Positions 1 through 5,226 are shown, counted from the stretch's first letter. The stretch: 5,921 bases of DNA from an uncultured Bacilli bacterium (GCA_949440065.1 CASRZP010000074.1:1-5921), one strand, 5' to 3'. Program-made: numbers and translations. The notes: generated by a model from the sequence alone, not told the origin.

Positions 1-227
1 ATCATCAATCATGCCCAATATGGATGTATAATTATCTTGCTGGTTCTACAAGTTATGGAGGAACCGTCGATCAAGTTGATATATATAACATAGGATACTT
101 AACCATGAATGCTGATTCGTCTAACTCGACTTTTGCTTGGCGTGTGAGTACTCAAGGAGTTTTGTACCTCAGTAACACTACTAGCGATAATTTCGGTGCA
201 AGAGCCGTTGTGGTTATCCAAAAATAA
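1..227 (+). CDS. C-terminal end of a surface/secreted protein (5' end outside window)
   Basis: The reading frame whose codons begin at base 3 is open from the window edge to the TAA at 225-227, so this is the 3' part (about 74 residues) of a longer gene. The ATG at 24 is internal and has no ribosome binding site before it, so it is probably not the start. The sequence is rich in Ser, Thr, Asn, Tyr and Gly (WMYNYLAGSTSYGG near the start, then a W-containing segment) and ends in GARAVVVIQK. From memory, this kind of ending (a glycine/aromatic-rich fold closing with a GVRPVV-like strand) is common at the C-terminus of large extracellular or pilin-like proteins of gut Bacilli. That family link is an inference and the function is unknown. 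A terminator follows immediately, so it is the last gene of its transcript. Confidence 0.72.
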   Translation, partial: HQSCPIWMYNYLAGSTSYGGTVDQVDIYNIGYLTMNADSSNSTFAWRVSTQGVLYLSNTTSDNFGARAVVVIQK

Positions 228-262
228 AAAGTCTTATCAAAACAATGGCAAGGCTTTTTTCT
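226..262 (+). terminator. Rho-independent terminator of the upstream surface-protein gene
   Basis: The 10-base arm AAAAAGTCTT (226-235) pairs with AAGGCTTTTT (250-259) with one G-U pair. The loop is 14 bases and the T-rich tail continues to about 262. The arm overlaps the TAA stop codon. The core has only a few G-C pairs, so it may be moderate in strength. Confidence 0.7.
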
Positions 263-299
263 TTACACTTTTTATGTCAAACTACAAAAAGTTACATCA

Positions 300-316
300 T
301 TCGACAAAATTCGACA
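300..316 (+). promoter_or_regulatory. Tandem Spo0A-type boxes
   Basis: Two exact copies of TTCGACA lie at 300-306 and 310-316, separated by AAA. Read on the other strand, each is TGTCGAA, the 0A-box consensus recognised by the sporulation regulator Spo0A. The head-to-tail arrangement with a 3-base gap (10-base period) is the one known from the B. subtilis abrB operator. The boxes sit 53-69 bases before the kinase start codon, where they would overlap the -35 region. Spo0A itself is not in the window, so binding is inferred. Confidence 0.65.
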
Positions 317-343
317 AAAAATAAAATAGAGATGACTTATACT
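300..343 (+). promoter_or_regulatory. Probable promoter of the histidine kinase gene
   Basis: There are two readings. TATACT (338-343) is a good -10; the nearest -35-like element, TCGACA (311-316), lies 21 bases upstream inside the second 0A box. Long spacing with a 0A box over the -35 is known for Spo0A-activated sigma-A promoters such as spoIIG. Alternatively TTCGAC (300-305) with TAAAAT (322-327) gives a 16-base spacer. TATACT is also part of an inverted repeat (337-343 with 352-358). Confidence 0.45.
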
Positions 344-368
344 AAAAAAGTAGTATAAAGGAGTGATT

Positions 369-1625
369 ATGCGGTATATTAAATTTTTATTATTAGATAC
401 TATTTTAATCTTATTACCTATGTTAATTTATCAATTCTATTTGGTAAATTGTCAAAATAAAAGTAGAAAAGCAAAAAAAATAGCTTTAGATTTTGCCATT
501 ATTGGTAGTATGCTTTTACTCATTTTATTTAGCGGTGAAAACAGTCTATTGTATCCACTCATTTTATGGAATATCCCATTATACATTAGTTTCTATAAAA
601 AAAGATCTATTCTAGCAGGCATCTTATCTTTAATTATCGTCATTTTTTATCAACAATATTTCTACGTAGTACACTTTGTTATGCTAGAATACATTTTATA
701 TGATTTGATTTATCTTATCTATTTGGTAAAGAAAAAAAATTTACGTGACTTAGTACAAAATTTGATTTATATCAAAGCATTTGTGCTAGCCTTTGAAGTA
801 TACGGTTTTATCTATCCATTAGAAAACCAGATATCAAGCTTTTTATTGATTATCACGACCATTATCTCACTATATGGAGTAACGTGTTTTATCTTTTATC
901 TATTAAAAAAAGGGGAAGAAATCATGGACTTAAATAGTACAATTAAAGCATTAGAAAAAGAAAAAATGTTACGGGCATCTTTATTCAAAATTACACATGA
1001 AATTAAAAATCCGATTGCTGTATGTAAAGGATACTTAGACATGCTAGATCTATCGAATCAAGAGAAAATTAATAAGTATATTCCTATTGTAAAACAAGAA
1101 ATTGCTAGAACTTTAATCTTAATGGATGATTACTTAGATTATACTAAGATTAAAATTAATAAAGAAGATACCGATCTATATTTACTTTTAGCAGATACTT
1201 GTAGCTCATTAGAGTCTTTATTTCGTGAGAATAAAGTAAAAACGATTTTTAACATTCCTGATAAGGAACTTTATGCTAAAGTAGACTATAATCGATTAAA
1301 GCAGGTGTTAGTCAATTTATTTAAAAATGCTCTTGAGGCAAAAAGACCAGATAAGGAATTAACCTTGTGGCTAACAACAAGAAAAGAAAAGGGGTATTTT
1401 TATATCACGATTAAAGATAATGGTGTAGGAATGAGCGAAGAAACCTTGAATCACATTAGTGAAATGTTTTATACCACTAAGCAAAAGGGGAGTGGTATGG
1501 GGGTTAGTCTATCTAAAGAAATTATCGAATTACATAATGGTAAATTAGAATATTTTTCTAGTTTAGGAAAAGGTACTAAGGTAGTAATTTCATTTCCTAT
1601 AACGGAAAAAAGCCTTACGGCTTAG
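369..1625 (+). CDS. Membrane sensor histidine kinase, KinB-like (sporulation-kinase type)
   Basis: The start is taken as ATG 369 because AAGGAG (358-363) ends five bases before it; the in-frame GTG at 363 overlaps that site. The protein has 418 residues. Residues 1 to about 178 hold six or seven hydrophobic membrane segments with little outside the membrane, as in KinB-type sensors. A short helical linker leads to the HisKA H-box THEIKNP with the phospho-accepting His210. The ATP-binding domain follows: N-box FKNALEA (Asn320), G1 box DNGVGM (Asp350), F-box MFYTTK and G2 box GSGMG (Gly374, 376, 378). All catalytic motifs are intact. No response regulator gene is adjacent, so it is an orphan kinase, typical of those feeding Spo0F or Spo0A. 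The tandem 0A boxes upstream support this, but the signal and the partner are not shown by sequence. No terminator for this strand is seen after the stop. Confidence 0.93.
   Translation: MRYIKFLLLDTILILLPMLIYQFYLVNCQNKSRKAKKIALDFAIIGSMLLLILFSGENSLLYPLILWNIPLYISFYKKRSILAGILSLIIVIFYQQYFYVVHFVMLEYILYDLIYLIYLVKKKNLRDLVQNLIYIKAFVLAFEVYGFIYPLENQISSFLLIITTIISLYGVTCFIFYLLKKGEEIMDLNSTIKALEKEKMLRASLFKITHEIKNPIAVCKGYLDMLDLSNQEKINKYIPIVKQEIARTLILMDDYLDYTKIKINKEDTDLYLLLADTCSSLESLFRENKVKTIFNIPDKELYAKVDYNRLKQVLVNLFKNALEAKRPDKELTLWLTTRKEKGYFYITIKDNGVGMSEETLNHISEMFYTTKQKGSGMGVSLSKEIIELHNGKLEYFSSLGKGTKVVISFPITEKSLTA
1606..1624 (-). terminator. Terminator of the Tyr-rich gene, inside the kinase 3' end
   Basis: On the reverse strand AAGCC (1623-1619), loop GTAA and GGCTT (1614-1610) form a 5-bp stem with three G-C pairs. 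It is followed by TTTTTT (1611-1606), a normal intrinsic terminator. The forward strand has no T-run after the hairpin, so it should not end kinase transcripts. The hairpin overlaps both genes' stop codons. Confidence 0.65.
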
Positions 1626-1858
1626 TAATAATAAGGATAGTTTGGGTAAGGGTAGAAATTGTTATTATAATAGTAAAAATTGTTATAAGGGACACCATAA
1701 TAATAAGGTCTTCTTGGAGTAAGTAAACTTCCCGTTATTCCTCCTAGAAGAAAAGGAACAGCAAAGCCTCCAGTAAAAAATCTATCATCATGACGATTAA
1801 ATGGACGATTTTGATACATATTTCGTCTATAACGTGGTATATTATAATTATAATACAT
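1622..1858 (-). CDS. Small Tyr/Asn-rich protein, candidate spore coat or spore surface protein
   Basis: The start is ATG at 1858-1856: AGAGGTG (1871-1865 on this strand) lies six bases before it, while the in-frame GTG at 1867 falls inside that site. The product has 78 residues, including 18 Tyr, 11 Asn and 7 Phe. The N-terminal part is basic and polar (Arg/Asn-rich), then comes a short hydrophobic Gly-rich stretch (about residues 30-46, PFLLGGITGSLL), then a C-terminal run of Tyr, Asn and Pro ending PYYY. There is no signal peptide of normal shape and no Lys or Cys. Spore-forming Firmicutes carry many small proteins with a Gly/Leu core and a Tyr/Pro-rich tail, several of them coat-associated and cross-linked through tyrosine. 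The sigma-K-like promoter upstream agrees with that, but the assignment is inferred. Its stop overlaps the kinase stop by four bases, tail to tail. Confidence 0.8.
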   Translation of the reverse strand: MYYNYNIPRYRRNMYQNRPFNRHDDRFFTGGFAVPFLLGGITGSLLTPRRPYYYGVPYNNFYYYNNNFYPYPNYPYYY

Positions 1859-1879
1859 TAGACACACCTCTTTCGGTAT

Positions 1880-1906
1880 TAGTTTATGTATAAAATATAT
1901 TTTGGT
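1880..1906 (-). promoter_or_regulatory. Sigma-K-like mother-cell promoter of the Tyr-rich gene
   Basis: On the reverse strand CATAAACTA (1888-1880) fits the sigma-K -10 pattern CATAnnnTA. It is preceded, across 16 bases, by AC (1906-1905, in context CACC), the sigma-K -35 core. The -10 ends about 21 bases before the start codon, leaving a short leader that contains the ribosome binding site. No convincing sigma-A promoter is seen on this strand. The consensus is short, so chance cannot be excluded. Confidence 0.5.
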
Positions 1907-1910
1907 GAGG
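1890..1910 (+). promoter_or_regulatory. Ribosome binding site and weak -10-like element of the aminopeptidase gene
   Basis: GGTGAGG (1904-1910) lies four bases before ATG 1915 and fixes the start. TATAAA (1890-1895) or TAAAAT (1892-1897) could be the -10, but no good -35 is visible 16-18 bases upstream. Transcription from either would begin almost at the ribosome binding site, so the real promoter may lie further upstream inside the divergent gene. Confidence 0.4.
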
Positions 1911-1914
1911 AACT

Positions 1915-3024
1915 ATGGAAGAAAAAGTAAAAAGTTTAGCAAGGATGATTATTAATTATTCCTTAGCATTGAAGAAAAATGAAAAAGTATTAATTATTTA
2001 TCAATCAACAGAATCAAGAGATTTAGTGATGGAATTAATTAAGGAAGCGAATAAGGTTGGTGCGATTTGTTTTACTAATTTGGTTGATCCGATGATAGGA
2101 AACTATTTAACAGAAAATACTAGCGATGAGCGAATTGCTTTATTAAAGAAGTATCAAGAGTTTGAAGTAGATAATTTTGATGCCTTTATTCAATTATGTT
2201 ATCGAGTAAATGATTTTGAAGGAAAAAATATTCCATCATCGATAACTAAGAAAATAGGAGAAGCTTGTAAAAAGGCACGGGATATTAGAATTAATCATAG
2301 GAAGTGGGTACTATTAAATTATCCATCTATTTTAGATGCGTATAAAGCGAAGATGACGGTAAATGAATTTAAGGAGTTTGCTTTTTCCGTAATGAATGTT
2401 GATTATCAGGAAATGAGTAGGAAGATTAAACCTTTAAAAGAGTTAATGGAAAAGACAAATAAGGTGAAGATTACATCTCCCAATGGAACGGATATTACCT
2501 TTTCCATTAAGGGAATGCCTGCGGTTTCCTGTGTTGGAAATATGAATATTCCAGATGGTGAGATATATACAGCACCAGTTAAGAACAGTGTTAATGGAAA
2601 AATTGTATATAATACGCCAAGTCCATATCAAGGGAAAATTTATGAAGATGTATCTTTAACGTTTGAAAATGGTAAAATTGTTAAAGCAGAGTGTAGTGAT
2701 GCACGTGATAATGAAAGATTAAATGAGATTTTTAATACAGATGAAGGATCAAGGTATGTTGGAGAATTCTCTTTTGGACTAAATCCTAAGATATTATATC
2801 CGATGGGAGATATTTTATACGATGAGAAGATATTAGGAAGTATTCATTTTACACCAGGGGCTGCTTATCAGGATGCTTATAATGGAAATGATTCAAGTGT
2901 TCACTGGGATATGGTGTTAATTCAAAGAAAAGATTACGGTGGTGGAGAAATTTATTTTGATGATGTATTAATTAGAAAAGATGGAGAGTTTGTTCTTGAA
3001 GAGTTAAAAGGGTTAAACGGATAA
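1915..3024 (+). CDS. M29-family metallo-aminopeptidase
   Basis: This 369-residue protein is a cytoplasmic peptidase expected to remove N-terminal residues from peptides using two metal ions. It has no signal peptide or membrane segment. The N-terminal part (about residues 1-170) carries the KKNEKVLI...S.ES..L stretch typical of the family. The catalytic C-terminal domain shows the expected metal and active-site set: Glu216 in GEIYTAP, Glu284 in GEFSFGLNP, His311 and Tyr318 in HFTPGAAY, and His330 and Asp332 in VHWDM. The His-to-Tyr gap of seven and the HWD motif match known M29 enzymes, so it is probably active. AmpS/PepS-type members are about 410 residues; this one is shorter, as in a subgroup of the family, with no break seen. 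Its role is probably general peptide turnover. It is divergent from the Tyr-rich gene and shows no sign of co-transcription with the locus downstream. Confidence 0.93.
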   Translation: MEEKVKSLARMIINYSLALKKNEKVLIIYQSTESRDLVMELIKEANKVGAICFTNLVDPMIGNYLTENTSDERIALLKKYQEFEVDNFDAFIQLCYRVNDFEGKNIPSSITKKIGEACKKARDIRINHRKWVLLNYPSILDAYKAKMTVNEFKEFAFSVMNVDYQEMSRKIKPLKELMEKTNKVKITSPNGTDITFSIKGMPAVSCVGNMNIPDGEIYTAPVKNSVNGKIVYNTPSPYQGKIYEDVSLTFENGKIVKAECSDARDNERLNEIFNTDEGSRYVGEFSFGLNPKILYPMGDILYDEKILGSIHFTPGAAYQDAYNGNDSSVHWDMVLIQRKDYGGGEIYFDDVLIRKDGEFVLEELKGLNG

Positions 3025-3047
3025 AAAATTTGAATTCAATTTTATGA

Positions 3048-3076
3048 TTGCATTTCCTAATTTCAAGTGATAAAAT
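3048..3076 (+). promoter_or_regulatory. Sigma-A promoter of the LRR surface-protein locus
   Basis: TTGCAT (3048-3053) and TAAAAT (3071-3076) are separated by exactly 17 bases. TGA directly precedes the -10, giving an extended -10 (TGnTAAAAT). Transcription would start near 3083, leaving a leader of about 140 bases that contains the 11-G tract and two alternative hairpins. Confidence 0.6.
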
Positions 3077-3100
3077 GAAGATGGTAAGGATGTGCGAAAT

Positions 3101-3151
3101 ATGAAAATTAACCAAAAATTAACTAGGGGGGGGGGGCAGCTTTTAAAGTAA
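3101..3151 (+). CDS. Possible leader peptide crossing the 11-G tract
   Basis: An ATG at 3101, with AAGGA (3086-3090) ten bases before it, opens a 16-codon frame. It runs through the G tract (three Gly codons) and stops at TAA 3149-3151. With one G more, or two fewer, the frame stays open to a TGA at 3226-3228 that overlaps the ATG of the next gene (ATGA), giving about 42 residues. With one G fewer it stops at 3144-3146. No homology is recognised. Translation is uncertain, because the ribosome site is ordinary and the frame is very short. Confidence 0.3.
   Translation: MKINQKLTRGGGQLLK
3119..3147 (+). promoter_or_regulatory. Alternative promoter with the G tract as its spacer
   Basis: TTAACT (3119-3124) resembles a -35 and TTTAAA (3142-3147) a -10. 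At the present tract length the spacer between them is exactly 17 bases. Each element matches consensus at only about four of six positions, so this is weaker than the promoter at 3048-3076. The layout is nevertheless that of known poly-G spacer promoters such as porA of Neisseria meningitidis. Confidence 0.25.
3126..3136 (+). repeat. Homopolymeric tract of 11 G
   Basis: Eleven consecutive G residues lie in a region otherwise very poor in G and C. This is the longest G run in the window, and such tracts are prone to slipped-strand length changes. It lies between the likely promoter and the start codon of the surface-protein gene. Exact length in the assembly may be uncertain. Confidence 0.9.
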
Positions 3152-3165
3152 GTCCCATATATGAT

Positions 3166-3193
3166 AAGGGCAAGAGAAGTGTTTCTTGTTCTT
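3166..3193 (+). promoter_or_regulatory. Leader hairpin competing with the RBS-burying hairpin
   Basis: Bases 3166-3177 (AAGGGCAAGAGA) pair with 3182-3193 (TTTCTTGTTCTT) as a 12-bp stem with three G-U pairs and the loop AGTG. It uses the same bases as the 5' arm of the hairpin at 3180-3224, so only one of the two can form. When this one forms the ribosome site is free. It is followed by TTTGTTG, so a weak attenuator-like terminator is also possible. Confidence 0.45.
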
Positions 3194-3224
3194 TTTGTTG
3201 TGTTAACGAAAGGAGTAAGAAACG
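3180..3224 (+). promoter_or_regulatory. 20-bp hairpin burying the ribosome binding site
   Basis: Bases 3180-3199 pair without interruption with 3205-3224 (20 pairs, five of them G-U) around a 5-base loop at 3200-3204. The whole Shine-Dalgarno sequence AAAGGAG (3209-3215) is in the 3' arm, and the hairpin ends one base before ATG 3225. A pyrimidine-rich arm acting as anti-Shine-Dalgarno would keep translation low unless the hairpin is opened. Confidence 0.65.
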
Positions 3225-3668
3225 ATGAAAAATAAGAAAGGAACTATTTTTATTGTAAGTGTAACTTGTTTATTGATAGGAATTATTTTGCTATATACAT
3301 CACACGCATTATTTACAACACCAACGATAGAAAAGTCAGCTATCACCATTAAAGCAGGAACAATGGATCCAACGATTAAGGTAGATGGAGTGATTACTAA
3401 TAAATTAACAGTAGCAGCCGGAGAAGAGAAAGTTTTTACTGTAACAGTAGAAAATTTAAACCCGATTACAGGAAACTTTTTATTCTATTATGAAGGAAAT
3501 ATTCCAGCTATAGGATATCTCGATGGAACAGGGTTGAATCAACCATCTGCCAATAGTTTTGTGTTATCACCGAATGAAAAGAAGACTTATTCAATAAAGT
3601 TGAAAAATTCATCAACAAGTAGTCAAACGATTACTCTAGGAGGTATAGGGGGGCTTAGAAGACTTTAG
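3225..3668 (+). CDS. N-terminal, membrane-anchored part of a frameshifted LRR surface protein
   Basis: The start at ATG 3225 follows AAAGGAG (3209-3215) by nine bases. The frame codes 147 residues: a short Lys-rich N-terminus, one hydrophobic segment (about residues 7-30, signal peptide or anchor, ending near SHA-LF), then an extracellular beta-rich stretch. That stretch contains TIKAGTM, TVAAGEEKVFTVTVENLNP and a Ser/Thr-rich KNSSTSSQTITLGG segment. It resembles N-terminal stalk domains of surface proteins in gut Bacilli (from memory). The last four residues, LRRL, are out of character. They follow a GGGGGG run at 3648-3653 and the frame stops at 3666-3668. Removing one G continues the frame as GGLEDFSLTMPSGAKV straight into the LRR part. 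As written, only a short anchored stub would be made. Confidence 0.75.
   Translation: MKNKKGTIFIVSVTCLLIGIILLYTSHALFTTPTIEKSAITIKAGTMDPTIKVDGVITNKLTVAAGEEKVFTVTVENLNPITGNFLFYYEGNIPAIGYLDGTGLNQPSANSFVLSPNEKKTYSIKLKNSSTSSQTITLGGIGGLRRL
3648..3653 (+). repeat. 6-G run at the frameshift point
   Basis: Six G residues follow ATA and precede CTTAGAAGA. Five Gs (or eight) would keep the upstream and downstream parts in one frame; six puts a TAG stop 12 bases after the run. The run is short enough that either real slippage or a sequencing/assembly error could explain it. Confidence 0.75.
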
Positions 3669-3675
3669 TCTAACA

Positions 3676-5064
3676 ATGCCAAGTGGAGCAAAAGTTATTC
3701 CTTCTTATTGTTTTACTTTTTCTACATCTAGTGGAACAATAAATGATTATAGAGAAGATGCAAGTTGTCCAAAGGATGTAATAATTCCCAATACAATTAA
3801 CGAAGTTAGTGTAACAACAATAAGATATGATGCATTTAAAAGCAACCAATTAATCAGTGTAATCATACCAGATAGTGTAACTGAAATTGGAGTTTCTGCA
3901 TTTGAAAATAATCAATTAACCAGTGTAATCATACCAGATAGTGTAACTGAAATTGGAGGTTCTGCATTTGAAAATAATCAATTAACCAGTGTAATCATAC
4001 CAGATAGTGTAACCGAAATTGGAGCTTCTGCATTTTATAAAAATAAGTTAACGAGTGTAACTTTAGGAAATAATGTAACAACAATTGGACGTAGTGCATT
4101 TACGTATAATCAATTAACCAGTGTAACTTTAGGAAATAATGTAACAAGCATTGGAAGAGATGCATTTTATTATAATCAATTAACGAGTGTAACAATACCA
4201 AATAGTGTAAAATACTTAAGTGGATTTGAACATAATAAATTAACTTCAATAACTATTCCAAATAGTGTAACAGAAATTGGAGAAAATGCATTTTCACAAA
4301 ATCAACTAACTAGTGTAACAATAGAAAATAGTGTAACAACAATTGGAGAACGTGCTTTTAATAGTAATAAATTAACGAGTGTAATAATCCCGAATAGTGT
4401 AACAATAATTGGAGAACGTGCTTTTGGTAGTAATCAATTAACGAGTGTAATAATCCCAAATAGTGTAAAATACTTAGGTGGATTTAATGGCAATAAATTA
4501 ACATCAATAACGATACCAAATAGTGTAGTCTCAATTGGAAAAAATGCATTTTCACAAAATCAATTAACAAGTATTTCTATACCTAGTAGTGTAACATCAA
4601 TTGAAATAGGAGCATTTTATAGCAATAATTTACCTAATGAGGCAGCGTTTATTTATAATAGAAATAGTGGTGGAAGCATTGATTATACGTCACTTAATAG
4701 CTACGGTGGAGCGAAAAAAGAAAATGTCGTTATTCCAAATACAGTAGTAAGTATTGGTGATAGTGCTTTTTCTTATTCTCATGTAGTGAGCGTAACGATA
4801 CCAAATAATGTAACAACAATTGGAGAAGAGGCTTTTAAATCTAATGACTTGACAAGCGTAACAATACCCAGTAGTGTAACCATCATCGGAAAAAAAGCAT
4901 TTTCTAAGGGGAGTTTTTATGATAATAAAAATTTAACAAAAATTATTAATCAAACTGGTCGTGAATTCGATTGGAAAGAAATAACTGGGGGTAGTAGTGC
5001 AGCAACATTTGTAACAGGAATCATTTCTCATAGTGCAGGTGATATTACTGTTACTAGTAATTAG
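3676..5064 (+). CDS. BspA-like leucine-rich-repeat part of the surface protein (frameshifted from 3225)
   Basis: The frame is open from 3649 to TAG 5062-5064. ATG 3676 has no ribosome binding site, so it is probably not a real start but the continuation of the gene at 3225; joined, the protein has 612 residues. After a short segment with two Cys (SYCFTF and DASCPKDV) come about 14 BspA-type (LRR_5) repeats of 22 residues, pattern NQLTSVIIPDSVTEIGxSAF, with 20-residue variants at NSVKYLxGF. An insert (about 4640-4740, containing SGGSIDYTSLNSYGGAKKE) interrupts the array before the last repeats. The C-terminus (NKTG-like NQTGREFDW, then a Gly/Ser/Thr-rich end) resembles the cap seen in gut Bacilli LRR proteins. 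No LPxTG signal or C-terminal membrane helix is present, so attachment would come from the N-terminal anchor. Likely role: adhesion or host/matrix contact, inferred from the family. Confidence 0.85.
   Translation: MPSGAKVIPSYCFTFSTSSGTINDYREDASCPKDVIIPNTINEVSVTTIRYDAFKSNQLISVIIPDSVTEIGVSAFENNQLTSVIIPDSVTEIGGSAFENNQLTSVIIPDSVTEIGASAFYKNKLTSVTLGNNVTTIGRSAFTYNQLTSVTLGNNVTSIGRDAFYYNQLTSVTIPNSVKYLSGFEHNKLTSITIPNSVTEIGENAFSQNQLTSVTIENSVTTIGERAFNSNKLTSVIIPNSVTIIGERAFGSNQLTSVIIPNSVKYLGGFNGNKLTSITIPNSVVSIGKNAFSQNQLTSISIPSSVTSIEIGAFYSNNLPNEAAFIYNRNSGGSIDYTSLNSYGGAKKENVVIPNTVVSIGDSAFSYSHVVSVTIPNNVTTIGEEAFKSNDLTSVTIPSSVTIIGKKAFSKGSFYDNKNLTKIINQTGREFDWKEITGGSSAATFVTGIISHSAGDITVTSN
3847..4692 (+). repeat. 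Tandem 66-bp (and 60-bp) repeats coding for LRR units
   Basis: Unit starts fall at 3847, 3913, 3979, 4045, 4111, 4177, 4237, 4303, 4369, 4435, 4495, 4561 and 4627: spacing is 66 bases except 60 at 4177-4237 and 4435-4495. The units at 3847 and 3913 differ at only two bases, and the first three are nearly identical, which suggests recent expansion. A larger 258-base period (4177 to 4435) shows that a block of four units was also duplicated. Boundaries at the 3' end are approximate. Confidence 0.85.
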
Positions 5065-5088
5065 GCTTACTTTTGTAAGTCTTTTTTC
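5063..5088 (+). terminator. Rho-independent terminator of the LRR locus
   Basis: AGGCTTAC (5063-5070) pairs with GTAAGTCT (5075-5082), with one G-U pair and a TTTT loop. T residues run to 5087. It overlaps the TAG stop codon, showing that the LRR frame does end its own transcript. Confidence 0.8.
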
Positions 5089-5167
5089 TTCTTGATAAAT
5101 GAAATTTTTAATACATGACAAAAAGATGCAGCCTGTAACAAAAGATAACTAAATTCAACAAAACTCA

Positions 5168-5221
5168 TTGTAATTTTTGATAATTATTGTATAATTAAAT
5201 ATAGAGATATGACAAGTGAGG
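5168..5221 (+). promoter_or_regulatory. Sigma-A promoter and ribosome site of the last gene
   Basis: TTGTAA (5168-5173) and TATAAT (5190-5195) are separated by 16 bases. Transcription would begin near 5202. GTGAGG (5216-5221) lies five bases before ATG 5227. Bases 5089-5167, between the terminator and this promoter, show nothing else recognisable. Confidence 0.65.
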
Positions 5222-5226
5222 TACAA

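Noticed and set aside
363..368. GTG start for the kinase at 363
   Set aside because: The GTG overlaps the Shine-Dalgarno sequence AAGGAG; ATG 369 has correct spacing.
1859..1867. GTG start for the Tyr-rich gene at 1867 (reverse strand)
   Set aside because: The GTG is part of its ribosome binding site AGAGGTG; ATG 1858 is spaced correctly.
2443..2631. Reverse-strand open frame of 62 codons inside the aminopeptidase gene
   Set aside because: It lies wholly within a well-supported gene, has no visible ribosome site and has no recognisable product.
3026..3044. AT-rich inverted repeat after the aminopeptidase stop (around TGAATTCA) as a terminator
   Set aside because: It has almost no G-C pairs and no proper loop, so it is a weak candidate; the end of this transcript is left open.
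3847..4626. CRISPR array
   Set aside because: The regular repeats are in frame, have no unique spacers and code for LRR units.
3225..5064. Plain decayed pseudogene
   Set aside because: Both halves are fully open with intact start signals and a terminator, and the only lesion is in a G run, so a reversible switch or an error is more likely than decay.
4933..5121. Reverse-strand open frame of 62 codons across the LRR gene end and terminator
   Set aside because: It is antisense to the LRR C-terminus and crosses the terminator hairpin; there is no ribosome site or coding character.
5155..5161. TTCAACA as a Spo0A box before the last gene
   Set aside because: It has one mismatch to the consensus, is a single copy and sits in AT-rich DNA, so chance is likely.
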